Positions 16,496 to 24,355 of a DNA stretch of 40,455 bases are shown here, one piece after another. Within the stretch, counting starts at the first letter, position 1, and every line of letters begins with the position of its first letter. This DNA comes from Alphaproteobacteria bacterium. Lineage in GTDB: Bacteria > Pseudomonadota > Alphaproteobacteria > Micropepsales > Micropepsaceae. A program made the position numbers and the translations under genes. The DNA is taken from assembly GCA_028292825.1 (NCBI GenBank), contig JAQGLO010000028.1, positions 1-40,455 of the forward strand. The letters run 5' to 3'. The notes below the pieces were generated by a model. The model was not told the origin of the DNA and did no database searches. It worked only from the letters and a program-made list of their open reading frames with translations.

Positions 16496-17937
16496 TGCGA
16501 CGGTACGTTGCCGTCATCCGCCATGTTGCTGAAGCGGGTGAAGTTGCCTTCGAACACCAGGTCGATGGAGCGCGTGGCGCCGTGGCGGTGCTTTTCCACC
16601 AGCACTTCGGCGCGGTTGGTGGCGCGCTCCAGCTTTTCCATCCATTTGGCATGGTCGGGCGTGCCGGCATCCGGCTCGCGAGTCTTGAGGTAATATTCCT
16701 CGCGATAGACGAACATCACCACGTCGGCGTCCTGTTCGATGGAACCGGATTCGCGCAGGTCCGACAGTACGGGGCGCTTGTCGTCGCGGGCATCGACGCC
16801 ACGTGACAGCTGCGACAAGGCCAGGACGGGGACGTTCAGTTCCTTGGCCAGGGTCTTGAGGCCCTTGGTCACTTCGGTGATTTCCTGCACGCGGTTTTCA
16901 TGGCGGCGCGACGGCTCCACCAGTTGCAGATAGTCGATGATGATCAGGCCGATATTCTTCTCGCGCTTCATGCGCCGGGCGCGGGCGGCGATCTGGGCGA
17001 TGGAAATGCCGCCGGTATCGTCAATGTAAAGCGGCAGGCTCGACAGCTCCTGCATGGTGAGGACGAATTTCTCCCATTCGCTCTCGCTGAAACGGCCGTT
17101 GCGGATTTTCCATCCCTCGATCTCGGTCTGCTCGGACAGGATACGCGCGGAGAGTTGCTGCGCCGCCATTTCCAGGGAGAAGAACAGCACCGGGGCGCCG
17201 CTGGGATATTCGGCACTGGCTTCCAGGTCGCGCATATATTGCTGGGCGGCGTGGAAGGCCATGTTGGTGCCCAGCGCCGTCTTGCCCATGCCGGGACGCC
17301 CAGCCAGGATCAAGAGGTCCGACGGCTGCAATCCGCCCAGCAGATTGTCCACATCGGTGAAACCGGAGGTGACACCGGAGATGCGCCCGCCGCGGGCGGC
17401 GGCGCGTTCGGCCGCCTCCACCGTGCGCTTCAGCGCCTCGTGGAAATCCAGCGCGCCTTCGCCATACTTGTTGGTCTCGGCCACCGCATAGAGGGCCTTC
17501 TCGGCCTCGGCGATCTGGTCCCTGGAGGTCTTCTCGGTCGGTGCGTCGTAAGCCGTGTTGACGATATCCTCGCCGATACGGATCAGGCTGCGCCGGACAT
17601 AATGGTCGGACAGGATATTGGCGAAGTCACGCACATTGGGAATGGACGGGGCGGCGGCGCGCAAACCTTCGAAGTAGGCCTGGCCGCCCACCTCGATCAC
17701 GCCGGGATCGGCCTTCATCGTGGAATGCAGGGTCAGCGGCGTTACAACCATGCCGCCGCGCTCGATCATCTGGGACATGGTCTCGAAGATGCGGCCATGC
17801 AGGGGATCGTAGAAATGATCCGGCTTCACCAGCGCGCTGGCGCGTTCCATCGCACGGTTGTCCACCAGGATCGCGCCCAGCAGAGCCTGCTCAACCTCGA
17901 TATCATAGGGGGCGTGACGGTAGGCTTCTTGTTCCAT
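16492..17937 (-). CDS. dnaB: Replicative DNA helicase DnaB
   Basis: DnaB is the hexameric helicase that unwinds DNA at the replication fork. The 481-residue product has the N-terminal domain (DIEVEQALLGAILVDN, then DHFYDPLHGRIFE), a linker, and the RecA-like C-terminal domain. That domain has Walker A GRPGMGKTALG, FFSLEMAAQQLSARIL, Walker B IGLIIIDYLQLV and ALSQLSRGVDAR, with SGSIEQDADVVMFVYREEYY near the end. ATG 17937 is preferred over 17979 because the protein then starts MEQEAYRHAP like relatives and has AAAGAG just upstream. It converges with the GT25 gene. In related genomes it usually follows rplI; here it is 16.6 kb away on the other strand. Confidence 0.96.
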   Translation of the reverse strand: MEQEAYRHAPYDIEVEQALLGAILVDNRAMERASALVKPDHFYDPLHGRIFETMSQMIERGGMVVTPLTLHSTMKADPGVIEVGGQAYFEGLRAAAPSIPNVRDFANILSDHYVRRSLIRIGEDIVNTAYDAPTEKTSRDQIAEAEKALYAVAETNKYGEGALDFHEALKRTVEAAERAAARGGRISGVTSGFTDVDNLLGGLQPSDLLILAGRPGMGKTALGTNMAFHAAQQYMRDLEASAEYPSGAPVLFFSLEMAAQQLSARILSEQTEIEGWKIRNGRFSESEWEKFVLTMQELSSLPLYIDDTGGISIAQIAARARRMKREKNIGLIIIDYLQLVEPSRRHENRVQEITEVTKGLKTLAKELNVPVLALSQLSRGVDARDDKRPVLSDLRESGSIEQDADVVMFVYREEYYLKTREPDAGTPDHAKWMEKLERATNRAEVLVEKHRHGATRSIDLVFEGNFTRFSNMADDGNVPSH

Positions 17938-18071
17938 GGCTCTTTGCTCAGCGGGCGAGCAATCAACCGAGAGATGCATGTGCGGGCAAGCACATTGGCC
18001 ATCCGCTCACAGGCGCGACGCGGCCGTGTGCGGAGCATATCAAGCCCTAGTGGGCATTCACAGGCGGCCGA

Positions 18072-18860
18072 CTATTCCGCAGCGATCCCCGCCGCATGGA
18101 AGGCATCCTCGCGCTGGCGCGCCCGCCCGGCACGGACCGATTCGATCAGGACGAAATCCTGGGCGTACAACCGCGCGATGCGGCGGCGCTGGGCCGGGTT
18201 CAGCAACAGCGCGATACGGCTGCTGCGGTTCAGCCAGGGCACAGGGCCGACACCATGGGGCGCCAGCCAGGCGGCGAGCGCATCATCATCCTCGCCATAG
18301 AGGAACAGGTTGCGCACCAGCACCGTGTCCCCGTCGCATACAAACCAGCTTTGTGGACGCATGACAAAGTCCAAGTCGAGCGGTTCGCGGTCTTCCAGGA
18401 AGGAAAGATAATCGTCCACCGTCACGACATGCGCGGTCTGGCGCGCGAAGACATCGCTAAGGCGGCAGCTGGGCGTACCGCCGGCCCGCACAAAGGCATA
18501 GGCGCTGGCGAAACGGTCGAAGGGATCGCGCAGCACCGCGAAACTCTGGGCGCGTGCCCACAGTTTGGGGTGAACCGTGCGATAGTAACGGGCGCTGTAG
18601 TGATGGGTGCAGCCTTCACCATACAAAGCGCGGCTGATGGAGGTGCCGGCGGCACGCGGCACATGCACGAAGATCAGGTTGCGTTGGGCCATCTGCTCCG
18701 GGACCCGCCACCAGAAAGCCCGCATCGCGGCCGGCAGGACGCGGCAGGCCTGATCGTAGATGTCTTCCTCGTAATAAGCCCCGAACACCAGGCGATTGAT
18801 GCTCTTGGGATCGGGCAAAGCCGGCCAGATTGTAGGAGCTTCGTTACAGGCGGATGACAT
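18072..18860 (-). CDS. Sulfotransferase family 2-like protein
   Basis: Probable PAPS-dependent sulfotransferase, 262 residues. The phosphosulfate-binding loop is FVHVPRAAGTSISRALYG (about residues 63-80). The 3'-phosphate-binding strand is SFAVLRDPFDRFASAYAFV, with Arg and Ser at the expected places. This pair is typical of the Sulfotransfer_2 family, whose members often sulfate polysaccharides. The first residue of the loop triplet is Arg (PRAAGT) rather than the common Lys (PKTAGT). ATG 18860 is used; a TTG at 18890 is also in frame and no Shine-Dalgarno decides between them. It follows a 181-base intergenic region with nested palindromes. The acceptor is unknown. Confidence 0.8.
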   Translation of the reverse strand: MSSACNEAPTIWPALPDPKSINRLVFGAYYEEDIYDQACRVLPAAMRAFWWRVPEQMAQRNLIFVHVPRAAGTSISRALYGEGCTHHYSARYYRTVHPKLWARAQSFAVLRDPFDRFASAYAFVRAGGTPSCRLSDVFARQTAHVVTVDDYLSFLEDREPLDLDFVMRPQSWFVCDGDTVLVRNLFLYGEDDDALAAWLAPHGVGPVPWLNRSSRIALLLNPAQRRRIARLYAQDFVLIESVRAGRARQREDAFHAAGIAAE

Positions 18861-18938
18861 GGCGGCAGGCCTGGTGGAGGTCGCCCTCAACGGCTAACGG
18901 CTTTGCGGTTCCATATCTCTGCAACGATTTCGTCTAAG

Positions 18939-18970
18939 TGTCGCAATCTATCGCATATGCGAGCGCGACA
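18939..18970. promoter_or_regulatory. Nested palindromes upstream of the sulfotransferase gene
   Basis: A perfect 12-base palindrome TCGCATATGCGA (18951-18962) lies inside outer arms TGTCGC (18939-18944) and GCGACA (18965-18970). The surrounding stretch is AT-richer than its neighbours. It sits about 80 bases upstream of the sulfotransferase start and could be an operator. No regulator gene is adjacent. Confidence 0.4.
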
Positions 18971-19041
18971 AAAACCTGGATAAATTGACCGCTTTGTAAT
19001 GTGGCGTGCGAAAACTATGTGACCGCCGTTTATGACATTTG

Positions 19042-20442
19042 TTATGCAACGCGCGACTGTTCTGCGATGGCGTGGATGTGCTTCATGTCGGTGACAAACT
19101 GTCTCCAGGCCATTGCCTTGTCCTCTTGCGGCATGCGCAGCAGAAAAGACGGATGGATGGTGATGAAGCCCGGACGTCCATCCAGCACGATGGGGCCGCG
19201 ATTGGCGCCGACCGCCAGCGGCTTGCCAGCCAAGGCCAGCGCGGCAGTAGCGCCCAGTGCGACCACGAGCCCCGGCTTCACCAGATCAAGCTCCTTTTCC
19301 AGCCACCAGCGGTAATGCCTGACCTCGCCGGCCGTCGGCTTGCTGTGAATGCGACGCTTGCCGCGCGGCTCGAATTTGAAATGCTTGACGGCGTTGGTGA
19401 CATATACGGCGCGGCGGTCGATGCCGGCTTCTGCCATAGCCTTGTCCAGCAACTGTCCGGCAGGACCGATGAACGGCTTGCCGGCCATGTCTTCCTGGTC
19501 GCCCGGTTGCTCGCCGACAAAGGCGATCGGCGCGTGCAGCGGTCCCTCGCCCAGCACCGCACGCGTGCCACCCTTTACCATCGGCTCGGAGGCGGCGATC
19601 AGGCGGTTAAGGGCCGCGAGCGATTTCGGCGCCTGGTCGGACATTGCGGCGACGGCTTTTTTCGGATCGCGTTTGCGGGGCATGGCCTGTTGCTGCTCGA
19701 TCATCTGCTTAACGCGCAAAGGTGCCGATCGGATCAGATCGGTGATGGCTGCAGCCTCTGGCAGGTTTTTCCAGTATTTCTTCGCCATATGCCCGCGCAT
19801 GACATCGGGATTGAGCCGCGCCGGATTGAAGGTGGATTCATAGTAGCTGCGCCAGCCCGCCTCGAAGGCGTCGCCGGTCGGCGCATCGGACTTCATCGCG
19901 GGCGGACCGACGGTTAGACTGTTGCGGTCCCAGTGCAGCGATCCCACCGGCGTCAGGATGCTCCAATACATTCCGCGAAAGCGGTCGACAAAAAACTGCG
20001 CGGTCGCTTCGATGATGAAATGTTCCGGCTCGAACCAGGCGACAAAGCGTTCCTCCTCCGCCTCTGCTCTGCGGAAACGCACAAAGGCATGCATCTTGTG
20101 CAGGTCACGGCGGACCGATTTTTCCATGCCATGCAAGCGATGGATCAGCGGATCGCTGGCGATTTCGGGCAAGGCGCGCTCGCCATGGCGGACGCGCCAG
20201 ACCAGCTGGTACAGCAGCGAATAGCGTTCCGGATCCCGGTGGCATACCAGCAGCGCGATCTTTTCCGCGACCCCGCGCGGCAGGGCAATTGGCGGGCTTT
20301 CATCCCCCGGTTCAGCGGCAAACAACGATGGTGCCGTGTCCCAGATCACCTCATGCGGGCGCGCACCGTCGGCGATCAGGCAGCGCAGCGCCGCGCGGAA
20401 GCCATCCAGATCGGCGGCCGGCTTCAAGCTGATGCGCCTCAC
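19042..20442 (-). CDS. DUF4130 / UdgX fusion (uracil-DNA glycosylase superfamily)
   Basis: A 466-residue two-domain protein. Residues 1-250 are the DUF4130 (TIGR03915-like) domain found with radical SAM repair proteins. Residues 270-466 are a UdgX-type uracil-DNA glycosylase domain: motif A GEQPGDQEDMAGKPFIGPAG (310-329), the UdgX R-loop KRRIHSKP with His366, and IHPSFLLR (429-436). In UdgX this His forms a covalent bond with the abasic site after uracil removal. Unlike characterised UdgX proteins, the glycosylase domain contains no cysteine at all, so it cannot hold the usual [4Fe-4S] cluster. The start is GTG 20442, overlapping the stop of the radical SAM gene (GTGA), so the two proteins are made together. 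It is probably under SOS control through the upstream gene. Confidence 0.9.
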   Translation of the reverse strand: MRRISLKPAADLDGFRAALRCLIADGARPHEVIWDTAPSLFAAEPGDESPPIALPRGVAEKIALLVCHRDPERYSLLYQLVWRVRHGERALPEIASDPLIHRLHGMEKSVRRDLHKMHAFVRFRRAEAEEERFVAWFEPEHFIIEATAQFFVDRFRGMYWSILTPVGSLHWDRNSLTVGPPAMKSDAPTGDAFEAGWRSYYESTFNPARLNPDVMRGHMAKKYWKNLPEAAAITDLIRSAPLRVKQMIEQQQAMPRKRDPKKAVAAMSDQAPKSLAALNRLIAASEPMVKGGTRAVLGEGPLHAPIAFVGEQPGDQEDMAGKPFIGPAGQLLDKAMAEAGIDRRAVYVTNAVKHFKFEPRGKRRIHSKPTAGEVRHYRWWLEKELDLVKPGLVVALGATAALALAGKPLAVGANRGPIVLDGRPGFITIHPSFLLRMPQEDKAMAWRQFVTDMKHIHAIAEQSRVA

Positions 20443-21647
20443 GCAAACAGGCTCATCTGCCGCGCTGGAGTCAGCCGGGCGCGCAGGTCGGCGCGATCGG
20501 TCAGCCGCGCGGGGCTGTGATCGGCGGCGATCAGGAATGGTGTGGCCCGCTTGATACCCGGTGACAGGCGTCCGATATCGGCCAGACGCAGCCGGGTGTA
20601 TCGCCGGGTGGTGATGATCGCGTCCACTGCCCGCGTGCCCAGGCCCGGCACCCGCAGCAGCATCTCGCGCGCGGCCTTGTTCACATCGACCGGAAACAGG
20701 GCCCGGTTTTTCAGTGCCCAGGCCAGCTTGGGGTCAATTTCCAAGTCGAGCATGCCGTCCGTGCCGCCCGCCGCAATTTCCGGTACCGAGAAACCATAAT
20801 AGCGCAGCAGCCAGTCGGCCTGATACAGCCGGTTCTCACGCCGCAGTGGCGGTGGCTTGGCCGACAGAAGCGCGCTGGCTTCGGGAATGGGGCTGAAGGC
20901 TGAATAATAGACACGCCGCAACGCATAGCGGCTGTACATCACGGCACTTGAAGTCAGGACTGTTTCATCGCTCGCGTCGTCAGCACCCACAATCACCTGG
21001 GTGGACTGGCCGGCAGGTGAAAAACGCCGCCGCTCTTCTTTCGCCTCCGCGATGCGGTCCGTCATCTGACCCATGGCGGTAGCGATGGTCGCGCTGTCCT
21101 TTTCCGGCGCCAGCGCCTTCAGGCTTTCCGGCTTGGGCAGTTCCAGGTTGATGGACATGCGGTCAGCGAACAGGCCCGCCTGCTCGATCAGCCATGGGCT
21201 GGCTTCGGGAATGGATTTGAGGTGGATATAACCGGCGAACTGTTGGGCCCGCAGGTTTTTCGCCACTCGCATCATCTGCTCCATGGTGTAATCGGGTGAC
21301 TTGATGATACCCGACGAAAGAAACAGGCCTTCGATATAGTTGCGCTTGTAGAATTCCAGGGTGAGAGTCACCACCTCGGCCACGCTGAAGCGGGCACGCG
21401 CCACGTTGGAGGAGCGCCGGTTGATGCAATAGGCACAGTCGAACAGGCAGTAGTTGGTGAGCAGGATCTTCAGCAGCGAAACGCAACGCCCGTCCGGCGT
21501 ATAGGCGTGGCAGATGCCGGCGCCAGTGGTCGAGCCGATGCCATTCTTCGACGCTTTGCGACCTTTGCTGCCCGAAGACGCGCAGGAGGCGTCATACTTG
21601 GCGGCGTCGGCCAGAATACGCAGCTTCTTCTCCAGCAATTCATCCAT
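20439..21647 (-). CDS. Radical SAM/HhH protein, putative DNA modification or repair
   Basis: A 402-residue protein matching the TIGR03916-like 'putative DNA modification/repair radical SAM protein'. The cluster motif is CLFDCAYC (Cys77, Cys81, Cys84), binding [4Fe-4S] and S-adenosylmethionine. Other landmarks are YIEGLFLSSGI, GYIHLKSIPEAS and FSPIPEASALL. The C-terminus carries a helix-hairpin-helix DNA-binding motif (LLRVPGLGTRAVDAII, near residue 330). The reaction it performs is not known. It is translationally linked to the DUF4130-UdgX gene, a recurrent pairing. ATG 21647 lies three bases from a perfect alphaproteobacterial LexA box and about where transcription should start, so the mRNA may be leaderless. 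Confidence 0.9.
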   Translation of the reverse strand: MDELLEKKLRILADAAKYDASCASSGSKGRKASKNGIGSTTGAGICHAYTPDGRCVSLLKILLTNYCLFDCAYCINRRSSNVARARFSVAEVVTLTLEFYKRNYIEGLFLSSGIIKSPDYTMEQMMRVAKNLRAQQFAGYIHLKSIPEASPWLIEQAGLFADRMSINLELPKPESLKALAPEKDSATIATAMGQMTDRIAEAKEERRRFSPAGQSTQVIVGADDASDETVLTSSAVMYSRYALRRVYYSAFSPIPEASALLSAKPPPLRRENRLYQADWLLRYYGFSVPEIAAGGTDGMLDLEIDPKLAWALKNRALFPVDVNKAAREMLLRVPGLGTRAVDAIITTRRYTRLRLADIGRLSPGIKRATPFLIAADHSPARLTDRADLRARLTPARQMSLFA

Positions 21648-21649
21648 AT

Positions 21650-21664
21650 GTTCACGTTACGTTC
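21650..21664. promoter_or_regulatory. LexA (SOS) box, GTTC-N7-GTTC
   Basis: GTTC at 21650-21653, seven bases, GTTC at 21661-21664: an exact match to the alphaproteobacterial LexA consensus. It overlaps the -10 region of the radical SAM-UdgX promoter and also lies 37 bases before the divergent GNAT gene, so LexA could control either or both. Confidence 0.8.
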
Positions 21665-21682
21665 CAATCCTTTAAAGCGCAA
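21654..21682 (-). promoter_or_regulatory. Candidate promoter of the radical SAM-UdgX operon
   Basis: On the minus strand, -35 TTGCGC (21682-21677), 17-base spacer, -10 TAACGT (21659-21654). Transcription would begin seven bases on, at the A of the ATG (21647), giving a leaderless mRNA. The LexA box covers the -10 hexamer. Confidence 0.5.
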
Positions 21683-21700
21683 GGCTGATAAGAAAGTTCC

Positions 21701-22381
21701 ATGCATCCGCTTGATCGTCCGGTTTGGAACGCTTTGACCACGCGCCAGTCTTCGCTGGCGCGTGGTGATGGCGGCGCGCTGCGCTTCGATCCCGACTACG
21801 GGCTGTTCGCGGCGACGGCCGATGACAGCACAGATGCAATAGCTGCGCTGGTGGCACTGGTGCCGGAGTCCGGCGCAGTGGGACTGGTGGAAGCCAGTGC
21901 GATGCGGCTACCGCCTGCGCTAGCGGTGAAAGACGCGATCTGCAACCAGATGATCGCGGATCGTATCGTGGCTGCGGAACCCAAATTCGCCGTTACGGCG
22001 CTGGGTGATGGCGACGCAGAAGAAATGATGGCGCTGGCGAGCCTGACGCAACCGGGCCCTTTTTTCCGCAAGACCCACATGCTGGGCGATTTCATCGGCG
22101 TCAAGCAGAACGGCACGCTGGTGGCGATGGCGGGCGAGCGGATGAAGCCTGCCGGCTTCACCGAGGTCAGCGGCGTGTGCACCCATCCAGGACATCGTGG
22201 CAACGGTTATGCCGGCGGGTTGATGCGGATCGTCGCCGAAAAGATTCTGGCGCGCGGGGAAATCCCGTTCCTGCATGTCTATGCCGACAATGCCGGTGCC
22301 ATCGCGCTGTATGAAACGCTGGGCTTCCGCTTCCGCGCCGCCCTGCACTTCACGCTGCTCAGTCGTAATCCGTTTCCCTGA
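21701..22381 (+). CDS. GNAT family N-acetyltransferase (FR47-like)
   Basis: A 226-residue protein whose C-terminal half is a GNAT domain. The acetyl-CoA loop is THPGHRGNGYAGGLM (Q/R-x-x-G-x-G/A pattern), after the strand VSGVCT and before FLHVYADNAGAIALYETLGF, the usual C-terminal signature. The N-terminal 100 residues are of unknown fold. The substrate is unknown. It is divergent from the SOS-type repair operon with 53 bases between starts, so it may share the LexA box. Its last 23 bases overlap the 3' end of the convergent GST gene. The Shine-Dalgarno (AAGAAAG) is modest. Confidence 0.88.
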   Translation: MHPLDRPVWNALTTRQSSLARGDGGALRFDPDYGLFAATADDSTDAIAALVALVPESGAVGLVEASAMRLPPALAVKDAICNQMIADRIVAAEPKFAVTALGDGDAEEMMALASLTQPGPFFRKTHMLGDFIGVKQNGTLVAMAGERMKPAGFTEVSGVCTHPGHRGNGYAGGLMRIVAEKILARGEIPFLHVYADNAGAIALYETLGFRFRAALHFTLLSRNPFP

Positions 22382-22952
22382 ACGGCTGCAGCTGTTCGGC
22401 GCGTGCCGACAGCGCCGCAAGCTTTGGAAAATCCGCCACCGGCACCAAGTCGGACATGACGTGCTGGGTAAAGCGCCAGGCGACGGCCGTGGTGATGTCC
22501 GGCTGCTGAATTGCGCCACCGGTGAACCAGTCTGGTGCAACTTCGCGTTCCAGTGCGCCATAAGCGGTGAGCAGCTGGCGGCGCACCCGGTCGACCCAGG
22601 GTTCATGCTGCTTTTCCGACGGGCGCAGGTTGCGCTCATAGACGATGGCGACGGTCTTCTCGCAGGCGGCCAGCGCCAGGCCGATCTGGCGCAGGGCGCG
22701 GGTATTATCCGTGAGCATCAGGTCGCGGCCGCTAACGCGCGCAATATGCTGCAGGATCAGCGTGGATTCCATCAGCACCGTGCCGTCATCGGCGATCAAG
22801 GTCGGCGCCTTCACCACCGGATTGAGGGCGGCGAACTGGTCGAAATGCCGGAACACCGACACCGACTGATGTTCGAACGGCAACCCCAGCACCTTCAGCG
22901 ACACCGCCACGCGGCGCACAAAAGGCGAATCCAGCATTCCGATCAGCAGCAT
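22359..22952 (-). CDS. Glutathione S-transferase family protein
   Basis: A 197-residue GST-like protein. The N-terminal thioredoxin fold shows MLDSPFVRRVAVSLKVLGL with Ser as the likely thiol-activating residue, NPVVKAPTLIADDG with the cis-Pro, and the ES glutathione-binding pair in VLMESTLILQHI. The all-helical C-terminal domain follows (DITTAVAWRFTQHV). ATG 22952 has GGGGGA six bases upstream, better than the frame's far start at 23021. It lies 74 bases after a GNAT gene on the same strand, so it could be the last member of the VOC-DUF72-GNAT transcript or have its own promoter. Confidence 0.9.
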   Translation of the reverse strand: MLLIGMLDSPFVRRVAVSLKVLGLPFEHQSVSVFRHFDQFAALNPVVKAPTLIADDGTVLMESTLILQHIARVSGRDLMLTDNTRALRQIGLALAACEKTVAIVYERNLRPSEKQHEPWVDRVRRQLLTAYGALEREVAPDWFTGGAIQQPDITTAVAWRFTQHVMSDLVPVADFPKLAALSARAEQLQPFRETDYD

Positions 22953-23026
22953 GACATATCCCCCGATATCCGGCGTGATGGTCGCGGCGACGGCGCGACT
23001 TGGCAACATCGCGCCTTGCATAATGG

Positions 23027-23533
23027 CTATGCGAGCAATTTCTCCAGCACCACGAAATGCAGATCATCACGCGTCGGCACGCCCCAACGGTCGTCGCCAT
23101 AGGGGAAAGGCCGCGTCTCGCCGGTCGCGACATAGCCGCGCCGCTGATACCAGCCGATCAGCTTGTCACGCATCCAGATCACCGTCATCTCCATGCGCGT
23201 GGCGCCCAGGTTTCTCGCGCGATTTTCCGCTTCCGCCAGTAAACGGCGGCCCAGCTGCGCATCCTGGCGACCGGGATCCACCGTCAGCATGCCGACATAG
23301 AAAGTATCGCCCACGCTCTTTTCCAGGCTGTAGCAGCCCAGCAGCGCGCCCTCTTCCCGCCAGACAAACAGCGGCAGGCCCGCCGCCAGTTCGGCCTGAA
23401 GATCGTCCAGGCGGACACGGTCGCCCTTGATATAGCCGCCCTCCGCCGCCCAGCCATCGCTGCCGCGATAGGCGCAGTTCATGAGAGCAACGACCTCCGG
23501 CAGGTCGGCCTGCGTGGCCGGCGAGATGGTCAT
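23027..23533 (-). CDS. GNAT family N-acetyltransferase
   Basis: A 168-residue single GNAT domain. It begins MTISPATQADLPEVVALMN and has YVGMLTVDPGRQDAQLGRRLL, the acetyl-CoA-binding region with an R-x-x-x-LG-R pattern, then ARNLGATRMEMTVI and WYQRRGYVATGE near the end. The substrate is unknown. ATG 23533 overlaps the stop of the DUF72 gene by four bases (ATGA), so the two are translationally coupled. The frame is open much further upstream, but that part is the DUF72 gene read in another frame. Confidence 0.9.
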   Translation of the reverse strand: MTISPATQADLPEVVALMNCAYRGSDGWAAEGGYIKGDRVRLDDLQAELAAGLPLFVWREEGALLGCYSLEKSVGDTFYVGMLTVDPGRQDAQLGRRLLAEAENRARNLGATRMEMTVIWMRDKLIGWYQRRGYVATGETRPFPYGDDRWGVPTRDDLHFVVLEKLLA

Positions 23534-24315
23534 TTCAGGTCTGCGATGATGGCCTGGGCGGCGGCCGGATTTTTGTCCTTGGCGCCGCTGATCACGAACA
23601 GGAAGACGTCGCGTTTCTTTTTGGGCGCGGCGGGCGCAAGCAATTTCAGATCCTTCGGCGCGCCGCCCTTTTCCCAGTCCTGCGCCCGTTCGGCCCATTT
23701 GCGGATCGCGGCCTTGGAATAGCCCAGCTTTTCCTTTTCCTGGGTGCCCATGGCACGGACATAAACGAAATCCGCCGTCACATCGGCGATCACCGGGAAA
23801 TCGCTGTCGGCGCCGGTGATGATGGCAACGCCATGGCCCGCGCACAGTTCGACGAAAGCCTTGTCCCTGAAGCTGTCGTTCCGCACTTCCACGGCATGGC
23901 GGACTGTCTGGTCGCCGACTTTCCCGGGCAGCAATTTCAGGAAAGCCTCGAAATCCGCGGGGTCAAACTTTTTGGTCGCCATGAACTGCCAGTTCACCGG
24001 CCCCAGTTTGTCCTTCAGTTCGGTAACACCGCTGTCAAAGAACCGCCTGATGCTGTCGCCCGCCTCCGCCAGCACCCGGCGATTGGTGGCGAAGCGCGGA
24101 CCTTTCAGCGTGAAGACAAACCCCTCCGGCGTCTGCGCATGCCAATTGCGGAAACTCTCCGGCTTCTGCGAGCCGTAATAGGTGCCGTTGACCTCGATGG
24201 CCGTCAGATGCGTGCTGGCATATTCCAGCTCGCGCTTCTGCGGCAGGCCCTTGGGATAAAAATTGTCGCGCCAGGGTTCAAAGACCCAGCCGCCCATGCC
24301 GACATAGATGCTCAT
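23530..24315 (-). CDS. DUF72 domain-containing protein
   Basis: A 261-residue protein of the DUF72/YecE family, a TIM-barrel-like fold of unknown activity. Typical pieces are the N-terminal GMGGWVFEPWRDNFYP, the ELEYASTHLTAIEVNGTYYG segment and FVFTLKGPRFATN, followed by PVNWQFMATKKFDP, AVEVRNDSF and DFVYVRAMG. The start at 24315 gives the conserved MSIYVGMGGW opening; there is no clear Shine-Dalgarno. It lies 40 bases after the VOC gene, so it is probably read from the same ECF-type promoter, and it overlaps the GNAT gene. Confidence 0.92.
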   Translation of the reverse strand: MSIYVGMGGWVFEPWRDNFYPKGLPQKRELEYASTHLTAIEVNGTYYGSQKPESFRNWHAQTPEGFVFTLKGPRFATNRRVLAEAGDSIRRFFDSGVTELKDKLGPVNWQFMATKKFDPADFEAFLKLLPGKVGDQTVRHAVEVRNDSFRDKAFVELCAGHGVAIITGADSDFPVIADVTADFVYVRAMGTQEKEKLGYSKAAIRKWAERAQDWEKGGAPKDLKLLAPAAPKKKRDVFLFVISGAKDKNPAAAQAIIADLK

Positions 24316-24355
24316 GCGTGAAATAAACGCATGAGCATCCACTGCCTGCAAGTCT

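Noticed and set aside
16900-18300. 466-codon open frame antisense to dnaB
   Set aside because: Shadow of dnaB; runs through the dnaB promoter region and into the sulfotransferase gene.
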